Numbered from the stretch's first letter, positions 18,184-29,100 are shown. The stretch is DNA of 64,000 nt from Vreelandella zhanjiangensis DSM 21076 (GCF_000377665.1 NZ_KB898646.1:558001-622000); one strand, 5' to 3'. Notes: generated by a model from the letters alone, not told the origin. Numbers and translations are program-made.

Positions 18184-18885
18184 TTACGCTGGTTCTTGCA
18201 TAGAAGCGGATTTCAGCGCTAGCTGCAGTTTATCAACGAGCCGTTCGACATTGCGCCGCGCCTCCACAATCGATTTAGCCAATACCTCTCCACCTTCTTC
18301 CTGTCCTTCGATAGCGATGGCGTGAATACGGGTAATACCGACAAACTCCAGTGCTAGGGCAAGGCTTGGTTCCAAATAGTTCATATGCGCCATCTCTTCA
18401 CCTGGCGCCATATTAATGCCGCCTCTGGCTGTGAGTATGACCGCATGCCTTTCTCGATCAGTAAGCTTGGGAGTGTAACGCTCGTGTGGGTTGGTCTTAT
18501 CAACACCGACTGTTCGCTCGGCCCTAACAATTTGGTCGACCCATGCCTTGAGTGCGGCAGGCATGCTGAAATTGTATAACGGCGTGCCGATCACCAGAAT
18601 ATCCGCGGCAATCAGCTCATCGACTAGCTGGTCACTTTCTGCCAGCGTCTCCTTCATCCAGGGCTCGCGCTGTTCTTCGGACGTGAAAGCCGACGCGATC
18701 CAGTCGTGGCTGACAAAAGAAGGCGGATGTTGGCCTATATCTCGATAGGTGAATGTGTCGTGTGGGCGGCTTAATTGCCACTGGCTAGTAAAGTGTTGGG
18801 AAAGTTGACGGCTGTGAGAGCCATGATGATCCGTTCCCGCAATACCGGGGCGGGCGCTGGCGTCGATATGTAGAATATGCGGCAT
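18184..18885 (-). CDS. FMN-dependent NADH-azoreductase / NAD(P)H oxidoreductase of the flavodoxin-like fold
   Basis: 233 residues. The flavodoxin-like pattern is clear: HILHIDASARPG at the N-terminus, then ADILVIGTPLYNFSMPAALKAWVDQIVR (FMN-binding loop PLYNFSMP), then VILTARGGINM. This is the AzoR/ArsH-like branch that reduces quinones and azo compounds. It has a strong AGGAGG site. A LysR gene is divergent from it (117 bases away), the standard layout for an inducible reductase. Confidence 0.85.
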   Translation of the reverse strand: MPHILHIDASARPGIAGTDHHGSHSRQLSQHFTSQWQLSRPHDTFTYRDIGQHPPSFVSHDWIASAFTSEEQREPWMKETLAESDQLVDELIAADILVIGTPLYNFSMPAALKAWVDQIVRAERTVGVDKTNPHERYTPKLTDRERHAVILTARGGINMAPGEEMAHMNYLEPSLALALEFVGITRIHAIAIEGQEEGGEVLAKSIVEARRNVERLVDKLQLALKSASMQEPA

Positions 18886-18907
18886 GGGTAGCCTCCTTTT
18901 GAGCTGA

Positions 18908-18991
18908 ACTCATCTATGCTTAACAACGGCTTCAGCATAAGACGACGTTTGTAGCGCAACAAACGATCATTTCTAGCGGATATAGATGAGT
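18908..18991. promoter_or_regulatory. 10-bp inverted pair flanking the divergent azoreductase/LysR promoters
   Basis: ACTCATCTAT at 18908-18917 (22 bases upstream of the azoreductase ATG) is the exact inverse of ATAGATGAGT at 18982-18991 (11 bases upstream of the LysR ATG). Such symmetric placement suggests recognition by the divergent LysR regulator. It is inferred from symmetry only. Confidence 0.35.
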
Positions 18992-19002
18992 ACAGTTCAT
19001 TC

Positions 19003-19905
19003 ATGAGCACTCGAAGATTACCTTCGCTTTCGGCACTTCGCGCTTTTGAAGCGGCTGCTCGCCATGAAAGTGCCAAGCAGGCGGCGCTGGAACTTTCAGT
19101 TACCGCCACCGCCATTAGCCATCAGGTTCGTGGGCTTGAAGAGGCGTTGGGTATTGCGCTGTTTGTACGCAGACCCAGGCAGCTTGAATTGACGCCGCAA
19201 GGCCGAGAGTTACAACAGGTACTTGAATCCTCCTTCGACAATATCAGTAATACCATTGAACGCCTGAGTGCCATGCCTGAGCGGCGGGGCATTACACTTA
19301 CGACCACGCCGGTGATGGCAGTACGCTGGCTGCTGCCCTGGGTTTGTATACTGCGCGAATCCCATCCAGACATTGATCTGCGTATTCATGCCTCTCACGA
19401 TCCCGTTGCGCTCGATGGGATAACCGCCGACCTTGCCATTCGCCATGGCGAGGGACGCTGGCCGGGATTGGTTGCCGAGAAGCTGTTTGATACCACCTTG
19501 ATTCCGGTTTGCAGCCCACAGCTTGCTCAGCAGGCGGGCAAGGATGCATCAAAATACCCGCTGATCCACTTTCGGCCACAGGGCGTATTTATATCGCCTA
19601 CGGATTGGCCGGGTTACCAGAAGATCGCCCAGATTCCTGGCTTGGATGTCGGCGCAGGGCTTGCGTTCTCTGATGAAAGCCACGCCATTGCAGCGGCAGT
19701 AGGTGGTCAAGGTGTGATGCTGATGAGCCGTCAGCTTATCGAAGATGAGTTGGCCGACGGGCGCTTGGTACAACCTTTTGGCCCCGAGCTTGAAGACCGC
19801 GCCTTCTTTTTGGTTTATCCGGAAAGCCGCCGCAACGATCCGACGATGCTGGCACTTCGCGACTGGGTGATGGCAGTGCCTGGGAGGCTATCGACGGCGA
19901 ACTGA
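19003..19905 (+). CDS. LysR-family regulator, GcvA-like
   Basis: 300 residues. The N-terminal helix-turn-helix (LPSLSALRAFEAAARHESAKQAALEL) and RQLELTPQGREL wing resemble the GcvA/AmpR branch. The effector domain includes the usual DLAIRHGEGRWPGL segment. It is divergent from the azoreductase gene, its likely target, and convergent with selC. Confidence 0.9.
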   Translation: MSTRRLPSLSALRAFEAAARHESAKQAALELSVTATAISHQVRGLEEALGIALFVRRPRQLELTPQGRELQQVLESSFDNISNTIERLSAMPERRGITLTTTPVMAVRWLLPWVCILRESHPDIDLRIHASHDPVALDGITADLAIRHGEGRWPGLVAEKLFDTTLIPVCSPQLAQQAGKDASKYPLIHFRPQGVFISPTDWPGYQKIAQIPGLDVGAGLAFSDESHAIAAAVGGQGVMLMSRQLIEDELADGRLVQPFGPELEDRAFFLVYPESRRNDPTMLALRDWVMAVPGRLSTAN

Positions 19906-20006
19906 TAATCCTTGATTTATACCGTTATCTTTTTCGGGTTTTCAATAGACACGCACTGTGCTGGTTTATAGCTCGCAAGACGGGGGGTAGCGAGGGTCAA
20001 AAAGTG

Positions 20007-20102
20007 TGGCGGAAGAGCGTGGGAGTCGAACCCACCAAAGACTGCTGGCAGCCTCTGCCAGATTTGAAGTCTGGCCGCCCCACCGGGGGTCGATCCTCTT
20101 CC
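20007..20102 (-). tRNA. selC: tRNA-Sec (anticodon TCA), CCA encoded
   Basis: Read on the minus strand, it starts GGAAGAGG and ends CTCTTCC-G-CCA. The anticodon arm is CCAGA-CTTCAAA-TCTGG (anticodon TCA), the T arm GTGGG-TTCGACT-CCCAC, and there is a long extra arm (AGGCTG-CCAG-CAGTCT). At 96 bases with CCA it matches the length and layout of E. coli selC, including an unusually long acceptor/T stack. It lies just downstream of selB on the same strand, completing the island. Confidence 0.95.
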
Positions 20103-20121
20103 TTGAGCGTATACCTTTTGC

Positions 20122-22050
20122 CTAGTTCCAAAGGGCAGTACGGCGAATGCAGCGTTCATCCTGCACCCGGCGCGTAAAACCTATCCTATCAAAGAATTCG
20201 AGAATATGAATGGCCAATTTGCGTCCGGTACCGATGCGGTTACGAAATTCTGCGACGCGAATAGTGCCATGTTCGTTCATCAGCTCACGCGCAATATTGG
20301 CCAATTCATGTGTCGTAGAGGCTAGGTAAAAGTGGTCCTTACGTACCTGGTAGAGCCTGCCGAGGCGAGCACAGGCGGTCAGCACCTGGCGAACACGCTG
20401 TTCGTCGAACCCACTGCTTGCTGCTATATCGCGAACCCTGGGTGGTTGAAAGGGAGCTTTCGCCAGAAGGGGCTCAAGCCGTTGCCAGAGCGCCTCGTCG
20501 TGGTCATCAAGCGCTGCGCGATGGCCGGGCAGAGAAATGAAGGGGCCATTGCTATCAAGCTGGCCCGTCTCGATCAGTTGTTTCAGCAGGCTGCGGAAGA
20601 GGGGCGCAGGTAGTCGAGGAGCGGCTTGGCGATTTAGTCGCTCGCGCTCGGTACCCAGCATGGCGGGTTCGTTCTGGTGGTTACCGGCGACCACTTGAAT
20701 AATCCGCGCTCTCAGCGATTCGATGGCTTCCCTTGAGAAAGCTCTAACTTCGCCTTCTGCAGTAAGGACTTGACCTGCGGATGCCTCGAGAAGCGGCGCT
20801 AGATCCTGAACGCTGATATTAAGATTACGCGCCATGCCAGTAAGATCCAGGCCTTCGGGATGGAGATCGAGTGCGGCACGCAGCGGTTTATGAAGGTCGT
20901 AAGGTGGATTGGTGCTTACGCATTCTGCAAGCGCCGCCAACCAGGCCAGACGCCCGGGCGTGCGCTGGCCGCGACGGGGTGGTTCGCTGTCCAGCGCGAT
21001 TCCGCCGCCGAGGGTAATATGCCCGCCATGATCACGAATGACAAAGCGATCCCCCAGACAGGCGTGTATCGGGCTGTCACAGACTAGTTGCCCAAGCATG
21101 CTTTTGCCTGGTTCGAGTCGTTGCCCTTCGAGTAGTGAGACCCGCCCCATGAGATGGGCTGCCCCTAGATGTATATGGACTGGCGTCCAGTGCTTGAGCA
21201 GTGGGGCCGAGTCGAGCAACCTTAGCTGGACGTCGAGTCGCTTGATGGGAGGCGTTTCCAGTGCATCGGCGACAACCCAGTCGCCGCGACGGATGCGGTC
21301 CCGTTCCACGCCAGTGCCTGAAAGATTGAGCGCTACGCGGTCACCCTGGTGCGCCTGATCGCTCTCGCGGTGCTGGCGCCGCAGTTGGCGTACTCTGGCC
21401 TTATGACCATCGGGTACCAAGCGAACCATATCGCCCTTGGCAATGCGCCCGCTGAGGGCGGTGCCGGTCACCACTAGACCAGCACCCGGCAGCGCAAAGA
21501 CGCGATCCACACTAAGGCGGAAATGCCCATGAGCAGAGAACTCATGCTGTTGGGCCGCCTGGGACCATAGCGTGTCACGCAGGGCCGCCACGCCTTCACC
21601 GCTATGGCTCGAGACGTCATACAGCGGCGCCTTGGCGAGTTGGGTTCCTGCCAGCAACTGAGTGATCTCTTGTCTGACTTCCTGACGCCGTGGTTCGTCG
21701 ACTCGGTCGATCTTGGTCAATGCCACCACACCGCGGTCGACGCCGAGTAGGTCGAGGATTTGGACATGTTCAATTGTCTGCGGCATTACACCATCGTCGG
21801 CGGCTACCACCAGCAGGGCGGTGTCGATGCCAGCACTGCCCGCAAGCATGTTGTGCAGGAACCGATGATGCCCTGGCACGTCAACAAAGCCGAGCTCGAC
21901 GCCCGGCGCGACTTCGGGGTAAGCGAAACCAGCTTCGATGGTCAACCCGCGTGCTTTTTCCTCCTTGAGACGATCGGTATCGATACCGGTCAGCTGCTGG
22001 ATCAAAGCGGTCTTGCCATGATCGACATGGCCAGCCGTGCCGATGATCAT
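20122..22050 (-). CDS. selB: selenocysteine-specific translation elongation factor SelB
   Basis: 642 residues. The EF-Tu-like GTPase has G1 GTAGHVDHGKT, the switch segment EEKARGLTIEAGFAY, G3 DVPGHHRFLHNML and the TKID guanine motif. Beta-barrel domains follow, and the C-terminal third holds the winged-helix repeats that bind the SECIS hairpin in mRNA. It delivers Sec-tRNA to the UGA in fdnG. Its ATG overlaps the selA stop by 4 bases (ATGA). Confidence 0.96.
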   Translation of the reverse strand: MIIGTAGHVDHGKTALIQQLTGIDTDRLKEEKARGLTIEAGFAYPEVAPGVELGFVDVPGHHRFLHNMLAGSAGIDTALLVVAADDGVMPQTIEHVQILDLLGVDRGVVALTKIDRVDEPRRQEVRQEITQLLAGTQLAKAPLYDVSSHSGEGVAALRDTLWSQAAQQHEFSAHGHFRLSVDRVFALPGAGLVVTGTALSGRIAKGDMVRLVPDGHKARVRQLRRQHRESDQAHQGDRVALNLSGTGVERDRIRRGDWVVADALETPPIKRLDVQLRLLDSAPLLKHWTPVHIHLGAAHLMGRVSLLEGQRLEPGKSMLGQLVCDSPIHACLGDRFVIRDHGGHITLGGGIALDSEPPRRGQRTPGRLAWLAALAECVSTNPPYDLHKPLRAALDLHPEGLDLTGMARNLNISVQDLAPLLEASAGQVLTAEGEVRAFSREAIESLRARIIQVVAGNHQNEPAMLGTERERLNRQAAPRLPAPLFRSLLKQLIETGQLDSNGPFISLPGHRAALDDHDEALWQRLEPLLAKAPFQPPRVRDIAASSGFDEQRVRQVLTACARLGRLYQVRKDHFYLASTTHELANIARELMNEHGTIRVAEFRNRIGTGRKLAIHILEFFDRIGFTRRVQDERCIRRTALWN

Positions 22051-23561
22051 GGCAAGCCCTCCTGATGCTGGTCTCGGTAGCTCTCGTAGCGCTGCTTCAA
22101 TATCGAAAATTGTGAAGCGAAGGCGTCGACGTCTTCAGGGCGATATAGACAGCGCAGATCGAGATAGAGGGCACCTTCGTTAATGCGGCCGATAACCGGG
22201 CGGGGGAGTTGACGAAACGCTGTCTCGATATGTTTGAGGCACCGCTCCCTGGCGCGGCGGTCACCGTTTAGCGGGCGCCACACCAGCGCGTAGCTCGGCA
22301 ACCGGTCGACGGGCAGCGAGCCGCTGCCAAGCTGACTGACACAAGGGGCCAAGGTAACGTCAATGTCGTCGAGCAGAGCTTGGGCGGAGGAGAGCAAGCG
22401 CTCACCTGTCGCTGCAATGTCGCCGTCAGTTCGCGTCAGCATTGCCAGTGTGGGAATGTCTCGCTGCGGCGCATCGCTGTCACGATAGAGGCGCAGGGTG
22501 GCTTCCAGAGCGGCCAGGGTCAGCTTGTCCAGGCGCAGGGCACGTTTTAGTGGGTGGCGCTTGATGGTATCAATAAGGTCACGGCGGCCGACAATGATGC
22601 CTGCTTGCGGGCCGCCCAGCAGCTTGTCGCCGCTAAAGGTGACGACATCAGCACCGGCGGAAATTGCCTCGCGAGGTTGTTCTTCATGTGGCAGTCCAAG
22701 CGCGGAGAAGTCAGCGAGTGCGCCGCTGCCCAGGTCAACCATGAAGGGGACGCCATGTGCGTGCGCAATACTCGCCAGTTCGCGCTCGGGCACGCTCTTG
22801 GTAAAACCAGTGATGGCGTAGTTGGAGGTATGTGCCTTGACGATCAACCCGGTGTTATCGCCCATGGCGGCCTGGAAATCCTTGGCATGGGTTCGGTTGG
22901 TAGCGCCTACCTCATGCAGCCGGCAGCCCGCCGCGACCATGATGTCGGGCATGCGAAAGGCCCCACCTATCTCAATCAGCTCGCCGCGTGAAATGACCGC
23001 CTCACGGCCATTGGCCAGAGCGCCCAAGGCCAGTAATACTGCGCCAGCGTTGTTGTTGACCACGGTGGCTGCCTCGGCGCCGGTCAGTTCGCAGAGCAGG
23101 GGTTCCACCAGGCGGTCACGGTCGCCGCGGCCGCCGCTCTCCAGGTCATACTCAAGCGCCATGGGATGACGGGCGGCTTGAACCATGGCCTCAATGGCGG
23201 GCTCGGCAAGTGGCGAGCGGCCGAGGTTGGTATGAATCACCGTGCCGGTCAGGTTAAACACGCTGCGGCTATTGGGCAGCGCCAGCTGCTCCAGACGTTC
23301 AAGCACTCGAGCAGTGAGTGTCTCGAGAGACAGGATAGCGGGCTGATGCTCGGCAGCCTCGGAACAACCTGTAAGGCGCGAGCGCTCGCTATCCAGCGTC
23401 AGGCGGATGGCCTGCCTGACCAGGCGCCCACCATGGTGCTGCTGGGCTTGCTGTAGAGCGGGATGGGCCAGCAGAGTGTCTACGCCGGGCAGACTGCGTC
23501 GAACGTCCATTGTTGTTTTCATATCCTTAAGGTATAGCATGGCCGCGCGCGGGCGGTCCAT
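22047..23561 (-). CDS. selA: L-seryl-tRNA(Sec) selenium transferase
   Basis: Up to 504 residues. A decameric PLP enzyme that converts Ser-tRNA(Sec) to Sec-tRNA(Sec) with selenophosphate. Key segments are FNLTGTVIHTNLGRSPLAE, VVNNNAGAVLLAL and the PLP lysine in FSGDKLLGGPQAG. The start is uncertain: homologues begin near RRSLPGVDTLLAHP, so ATG codons at 23522 or 23510 may be real instead of 23561. It follows fdhE by 18 bases and overlaps selB by 4. Confidence 0.95.
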   Translation of the reverse strand: MDRPRAAMLYLKDMKTTMDVRRSLPGVDTLLAHPALQQAQQHHGGRLVRQAIRLTLDSERSRLTGCSEAAEHQPAILSLETLTARVLERLEQLALPNSRSVFNLTGTVIHTNLGRSPLAEPAIEAMVQAARHPMALEYDLESGGRGDRDRLVEPLLCELTGAEAATVVNNNAGAVLLALGALANGREAVISRGELIEIGGAFRMPDIMVAAGCRLHEVGATNRTHAKDFQAAMGDNTGLIVKAHTSNYAITGFTKSVPERELASIAHAHGVPFMVDLGSGALADFSALGLPHEEQPREAISAGADVVTFSGDKLLGGPQAGIIVGRRDLIDTIKRHPLKRALRLDKLTLAALEATLRLYRDSDAPQRDIPTLAMLTRTDGDIAATGERLLSSAQALLDDIDVTLAPCVSQLGSGSLPVDRLPSYALVWRPLNGDRRARERCLKHIETAFRQLPRPVIGRINEGALYLDLRCLYRPEDVDAFASQFSILKQRYESYRDQHQEGLP

Positions 23562-23579
23562 GGTTGCTCGGGGATGGCC

Positions 23580-24506
23580 TCATTCACCAACGATGAGCAA
23601 CGGGTTGAAGCCGCTGCGACGATACTGCTTTTCCTCGGCAAGCAGGAGATCCAGCGCCAGGCTCGCAAGGTCGTCGGCGAGGGGTTCTGCATACGCGTCA
23701 AATTCACGTGGCATGATCTTGAGATAGGAATGACAGTCGCCACAGGTCTCGGCCTGAGTAGGGAGCAGGTGCTCGCCGGTCTCGTCCTCAAGGCTAAGGT
23801 AGTCAAGCTTGCCACTCTGATCGCAGACACTGCACTTGGAGCGCTCCAGATACCACTGGGTCGCGCATAACCCGCATTGCAGGTAACGCACCCCACTGCG
23901 CCTGGAATCGATCTGGATAACGCTCGCCACCGGCAGCGAGCCGCAACAAGGGCAGATCGAACGGGCCTCGGCGGTAGGGCGTTTTGGTGGTTGGGGCAGG
24001 GTGCGCGCCAAACGCAGCCAGGCCACTTGCAACGCTGCTGCTATCAAGGGCATCAGCCCCCGGCTTGCTTCGGGGCCGGGGCGTGCCTTGAGCACTTCCT
24101 GGGCGAGGCGGTCGATTTCCTCCTTGGGCAACTTACGCAGAGTGTCGAGCAACGGCCGCTGCGCCTCACCGACATGCAAATCGAGGCCATCGAGAAGTGC
24201 GGTGAGCTCACTATGAAAATCGATGTCGCGGCAAAGCGCCTGAGTACCCAGCGGCGGCATGCCGTGCTCCAATGCCAGCACAAAGGCGTCCGGCTCGGGC
24301 AGCCACGCGGGGGTATTGCGCTCCAATGCTTGCTGCTGTGCTTGAGAGAGCTGTGCCATGAAGGCCAAGAAATCACGCAGCGGTTCGATACGTTCGGAGA
24401 GGTCATGCAGGCGCTGCGCACGCTGGGCAAAGTGCTCCTGCTCGGGCAGTACCACGGAAGGGGGGTCGATAACGCCCATCGGGGCATTGCCATATGCGTG
24501 ATTCAC
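23580..24506 (-). CDS. fdhE: formate dehydrogenase maturation protein FdhE
   Basis: 308 residues. A cytoplasmic rubredoxin-like iron protein that helps assemble respiratory formate dehydrogenase. The four CxxC pairs are present: CPCCGSLPVAS, CGLCATQW, CSVCDQSG and CGDCHSYL. It overlaps the fdnI stop by 4 bases and precedes selA, so structural, maturation and decoding genes form one transcript. Confidence 0.95.
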   Translation of the reverse strand: MNHAYGNAPMGVIDPPSVVLPEQEHFAQRAQRLHDLSERIEPLRDFLAFMAQLSQAQQQALERNTPAWLPEPDAFVLALEHGMPPLGTQALCRDIDFHSELTALLDGLDLHVGEAQRPLLDTLRKLPKEEIDRLAQEVLKARPGPEASRGLMPLIAAALQVAWLRLARTLPQPPKRPTAEARSICPCCGSLPVASVIQIDSRRSGVRYLQCGLCATQWYLERSKCSVCDQSGKLDYLSLEDETGEHLLPTQAETCGDCHSYLKIMPREFDAYAEPLADDLASLALDLLLAEEKQYRRSGFNPLLIVGE

Positions 24507-25240
24507 TTGGGCTCCTCTCTTGTCATGCTCGGGTGCTGCTGATTGGACATCTCGTGCTCCCTGTATTCTTTCCCCCTATGTTCTTTCCCCCTGCGCTCTT
24601 TGTCCATTTCCTCTTCGTACCATAAGTCATGGTGATGTTTCGCCCAAGGCTTGCTGACCCGGCCGCGAATCATGGCAGTGAACGAACCCTTCACCCAGAT
24701 ACCCGAGTAAATGTGAATGATCAAGGTGATGATCGCGAGAAAGGCCAAATAAGCATGCCCCATGGCGGCCAACCGACGTAGTGTGATGGGGACGGCATCG
24801 GCAAAGTAGGGCTGCCAGATGAGCAGGCCAGTCACCAGCAACAACGGCACGCAGAGCACCATGATCCAGTAAACGAGTTTCTGCCCGGCATTATTCTTAC
24901 CTACCGGCGGCAGGCGCTCGTCATGATTGCTCAGCACGTCCTTGATCTGCTTGAGCCACTGAATGTCATGGCGCTTGATAAGACTCACCTTGAAGAAGCG
25001 GATCGCCATGATCGCGAAAAATAGCGCCATGAACAGCCCGATATACGGGTGTAGGATCCGCGTCATGGTCGGGCCGCCGAACAGGCCGGTCAGCGACCAG
25101 AAGAAGGGGTGAAAAAAGGGCAGCCCACTGAGCACCAGCATCACGAAGCTGATCGCGATGAGCCAGTGATTGATGCGCGAAAACGCGTCATATCGCAGGA
25201 TGCCCGGATCGGATTTGGCGCGTGGTTTTGGCTCGCTCAT
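24503..25240 (-). CDS. fdnI: formate dehydrogenase gamma subunit, cytochrome b556
   Basis: 245 residues with four membrane helices, the di-heme b subunit that passes electrons to quinone. The N-terminal [27 protein letters not shown] carries the first heme His (quoted in part: [18 protein letters not shown]); further His residues lie in [14 protein letters not shown] and [20 protein letters not shown]. The C-terminal tail (about 40 residues) is unusually hydrophilic with repeated RGKE units. It overlaps fdnH and fdhE by 4 bases each. fdoI is an equally fair symbol. Confidence 0.93.
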   Translation of the reverse strand: MSEPKPRAKSDPGILRYDAFSRINHWLIAISFVMLVLSGLPFFHPFFWSLTGLFGGPTMTRILHPYIGLFMALFFAIMAIRFFKVSLIKRHDIQWLKQIKDVLSNHDERLPPVGKNNAGQKLVYWIMVLCVPLLLVTGLLIWQPYFADAVPITLRRLAAMGHAYLAFLAIITLIIHIYSGIWVKGSFTAMIRGRVSKPWAKHHHDLWYEEEMDKERRGKEHRGKEYREHEMSNQQHPSMTREEPK

Positions 25241-26181
25241 GGCCGTTTCTCCTCGAGCTCCTGGTCACGCTCCTCATCCGCGCGCATCTCTTTCTCCACC
25301 TCTTCATCCTCCTCTTCCGGTGTTTCCTTGGGGCCTGCGGCGAGGTAGTGGAAGAACCCGGCAAATGCCGCAAGCCCGATAGCCACCGAGGCCAGCGGCT
25401 TGGGTATACCTTTCCAGCCCTCGACCAGCGGGCTGATGCGCGGGTCCTTGGGCAAACCGCTGTAAATCTCCGGTTTGTCGGCATGCTGCAGCACATAGAT
25501 CACATGAGTGCCACCCACGCCCTGGGGATCATAAATGCCGGCATTCTCAAAGCCGCGCCCCTTGAGAAAATCGGTGCGCGTTTCGGCAAGATCGAGCATG
25601 TCCTCCTTGGTGCCGAACATAATCGACCCGGTAGGGCAGGATTTCACACAGGCTGGCTCCAGGCCATGAGAGACACGATCGGAGCACAGCGTGCACTTAT
25701 AAGCCTTGGAATCCTTTTTTGAAATTCGCGGAACATCAAAAGGGCAGCCAGCGACACAGTAGCCGCAACCGATGCAATGCTCGGAGTTGAAGTCGACGAT
25801 GCCGTTAGCGTACTGGACGATCGCACCGGGTGCCGGGCACGCCTCAAGGCAGCCCGGTTCGGCGCAGTGCATGCAGTTGTCCTTCCGGATCAGCCACTCC
25901 AGGTTGCCTTGCTCGTTTTCGTGCTCGTTGAAGCGCATTACCTGCCAAGAGTCGGGTGTTAGATCGGTCGGGTTGTCGTACTCGCCCACGCATGTCCCTA
26001 CCTCGTCACGCAGGTCGTTCCACTCGGAGCATGCCACCTGGCATGCCTTGCAACCGATGCAGCGGGATACATCAATCAGCTTGGTGACAGTTTCAACGCC
26101 GCCGCTTCGCCTTTGGGGCGAGGGCACCGAGGTCGCTGAGCGGGCGATTATGTTCTGCGAGTTGATTTGTTCTCCACGCAT
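25237..26181 (-). CDS. fdnH: formate dehydrogenase beta subunit, iron-sulfur
   Basis: 314 residues. Ferredoxin-type clusters are seen in [50 protein letters not shown] and [20 protein letters not shown], enough for four [4Fe-4S] centres. A single C-terminal membrane helix ([20 protein letters not shown]) anchors it to the periplasmic face as in FdnH. The C-terminal tail is highly acidic. It begins 15 bases after fdnG. Confidence 0.94.
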   Translation of the reverse strand: MRGEQINSQNIIARSATSVPSPQRRSGGVETVTKLIDVSRCIGCKACQVACSEWNDLRDEVGTCVGEYDNPTDLTPDSWQVMRFNEHENEQGNLEWLIRKDNCMHCAEPGCLEACPAPGAIVQYANGIVDFNSEHCIGCGYCVAGCPFDVPRISKKDSKAYKCTLCSDRVSHGLEPACVKSCPTGSIMFGTKEDMLDLAETRTDFLKGRGFENAGIYDPQGVGGTHVIYVLQHADKPEIYSGLPKDPRISPLVEGWKGIPKPLASVAIGLAAFAGFFHYLAAGPKETPEEEDEEVEKEMRADEERDQELEEKRP

Positions 26182-26196
26182 GCTCTCCTCCTTGCG

Positions 26197-29100
26197 TTAT
26201 AGCTTGTCGACCCGTACCAGGAACGACTTGAATTCCGGCGTCTGGGTATTGGCGTCACCCACGGATGGCGTCAACGTATTGGTCAGGTGAGCCCGCTTGG
26301 TTTCGCCTAAATAACCCCAGTGAATCGGAATACCGATCTGGTGCACCGTCCGTCCCGCTACCTGCAACGGACGGATGCGCTTGGTCACTACCGCCACCGC
26401 TTCGATATGGCCGCGCTTAGAGCTGACGCGAACCCGATCGCCTTTGACAATACCCAGTTCGTTGGCCAGGGTTTCGCCAATCTCCACGAATTTTTCCGGC
26501 TGGGCGATAGCGTTCAAGCGGTTGTGCATCGTCCAGTAGTGGAAATGTTCGGTGAGGCGGTAGGTGGTCGCCGCATGCGGAAACTCCTCGAAGCTGCCGA
26601 AATTGGCCCGATCCTGCTCGAATACCCGCGCCCCTGGATTGTTCTTGGCCAGTGGGTTATTGGGGTGCATCGGGTTGTTGGCGATGGGCGTTTCAAACGG
26701 TTCGTAGTGTTCCGGGAAAGGTCCTTCCACCATACGGTCACGGGCAAAGAACTGCCCTCTACCCGTCTGGTTCATGATGAAGGGTCCTTGAGCTTCTGTC
26801 GGCGCTGATTCCACCGGGAAGTCGGGAACGTCATTACCCACCCAGCGATTGCCGTTCCACCAGACGACCGCCTTGCGCTCGGCCCACGGTGTGCCGTCGG
26901 GACGCGCGCTTGCCCGGTTGTAAAGGATTCGCCTGTTGGCCGGCCACGACCAGGCCCAACCCAGCGTCTGGCCGACGCCGTAGGGGTCGGAGTTGTCGCG
27001 GCGGATCATCTGATTGCCTTCATTGGTCCAGCAACCGGCAAAAATCCAGCAGCCGCTCGCCGTGCTGCCATCAGCACGCAGCATGCCGAAGTCTTCGACC
27101 TGCTCGCCCGCGCGACAGACAATATTGCGCTGTTCATCAACGACGTCTTCGAGTGCCCAGCCGTTGTATTCCCGGGCCAGCTCGTTGGCGCTTGGCTCTG
27201 CCGGGTAGCGATAGGGCCAGCTCAGATTGAGCAGCGCATCCGAAAAGGCGCCACCTTCGTCGCGATACATCTGCTGCATCCGCAAGAAGATGCCCGCCAG
27301 AATGGCGGTATCGGGAATCGCTTCGCCCGGGGGCGGTGCCGCTGCCCAGAACCATTGCAGCCAGCGTGAGCTGTTGACGATGGAACCGTCTTCCTCGGCA
27401 AACGCGGTGGTCGGCAAGCGGAACACCTCGGTACCGATCTCAGCGGTGTTCACATCGTTGAATTCGCCATGGTTCTTCCAGAACTCGGCGGTTTCGGTTC
27501 TCAGTGGGTCAATGACCACCAAGTACTTCAAGCGAGAAAGCGCCGCAGTGGTCTTGGCTTTATGCGGAAAGGCGGCCAGCGGGTTGAACCCTTGGCAAAT
27601 GTAGCCGTTGATGTCGCCATGGCTCATTCGCTCGAAGGTATGCAGCACGTCATACAGGGTTTCGCTTAGCTTGGGCAGCCAGTCATAGCACCAGTTGTTC
27701 GCTTCGGTGGCGGCATCGCCGAACCATGCCTTCATTAGGCTGACATGAAAACGCTCGTAATAGCGCCAGTAGGATACTTCGCCAGGCAGCAGGTCCGGGC
27801 GTGAGCGATCAAGGATATAAGCTTCGTAATCCTGCTCATCGGCCTCGGGTAGTGACATGTATCCCGGTAGCAAATCCGAGAGCAGTCCAAGATCGGTCAG
27901 CCCCTGGATATTGGAGTGGCCGCGCAAGGCATTGACGCCGCCCCCGCGCATGCCCATGTTGCCAAGCAACAACTGGAGCATCGCCGCGGTGCGAATGATC
28001 TGCGAGCCGATCGAGTGCTGCGTCCACCCCAATGCGTAGAGGATCGTCATGGTCTTGTCGTTCACGACGGTCGCGGCGACCATGTCCCAGACGTGCTGAA
28101 GCTTGTCGCGGGGCGTACCGCACACCGAAGAGACCACATCAGGGGTATAGCGGCTGAAGTGCACACGCATCAATTGGAACACGCAGCGGGGGTGCGTGAG
28201 CGTATCGTCGCGTAGGGCATAGCCTTCGTCGTCGTACTCGTACCGCCAGGTCTCCTTGTCGTATTCGCCATTCTCGGCGTCATAGCCGGTGAACAGGCCA
28301 TCCTCGAAGCCGAAATCCTCGCGCACGATGAGGCTCGCGTCGGTATAGGCGCGCACATACTCATGATGGATCTGATCGGTTTCGATCAAGTAGCTGATCA
28401 GACCGCCCAGAAAAGCGATATCGGTGCCGGTACGAATTTCCGCGTAGTAGTCTGCCACCGCTGCCGTGCGGTTGAAGCGGGGATCGACCACTATCAAGCG
28501 GGCATCGTTATGCTCCTTGGCTTCCATCACCCAGCGAAAACCAACAGGGTGCGCCTCGGCGGCATTGCCACCCATGACGAGAATAAGATCAGCGTTGCGG
28601 ATGTCGACCCAGTGGTTGGTCATGGCACCGCGACCGAATGTTGGGGCAAGACCTGCCACCGTCGGTCCGTGTCAGACGCGTGCCTGGTTGTCGAGTACCA
28701 CCATGCCAAGGCTGCGGACTATCTTTTGTGTCAGGTAAGCCGTTTCGTTGGTCGAGGCGGACGCCGCCAGCATCCCGGTCGTGGTCCAGTGGTTGACCGT
28801 ATTGCCTTCCGCGTCCTGATCGACAAAGTTGGCGTCGCGGTCATCTTTCATGTGCCTGGCGATACGTGTCAGCGCGTCGTCCCAACTGATGCGCTTCCAC
28901 TCATCGGTGCCGGGTTCGCGTACCTGAGGATACTTGAGGCGCGATTCACTCTGGATGTAGTCGAGCAGCCCCGCACCCTTGGGGCACAGCGAGCCGCGAC
29001 TGACCGGATGATCCGGGTCGCCCTCTACATGGTAAATGCTATCAATACTGTTGATTGCCCCATCGCCGCGGCTATAGAGCAGCACGCCGCAACCCACCGA

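Noticed and set aside
23877-24542. 221-residue open frame opposite fdhE
   Set aside because: Antisense to fdhE with its four CxxC pairs; no domain or start signal of its own.
26197-28659. Treating the C-terminal part of fdnG as a separate gene
   Set aside because: It has no start signal and continues the frame after a UGA at the selenocysteine position, with a SECIS and the sel genes nearby.
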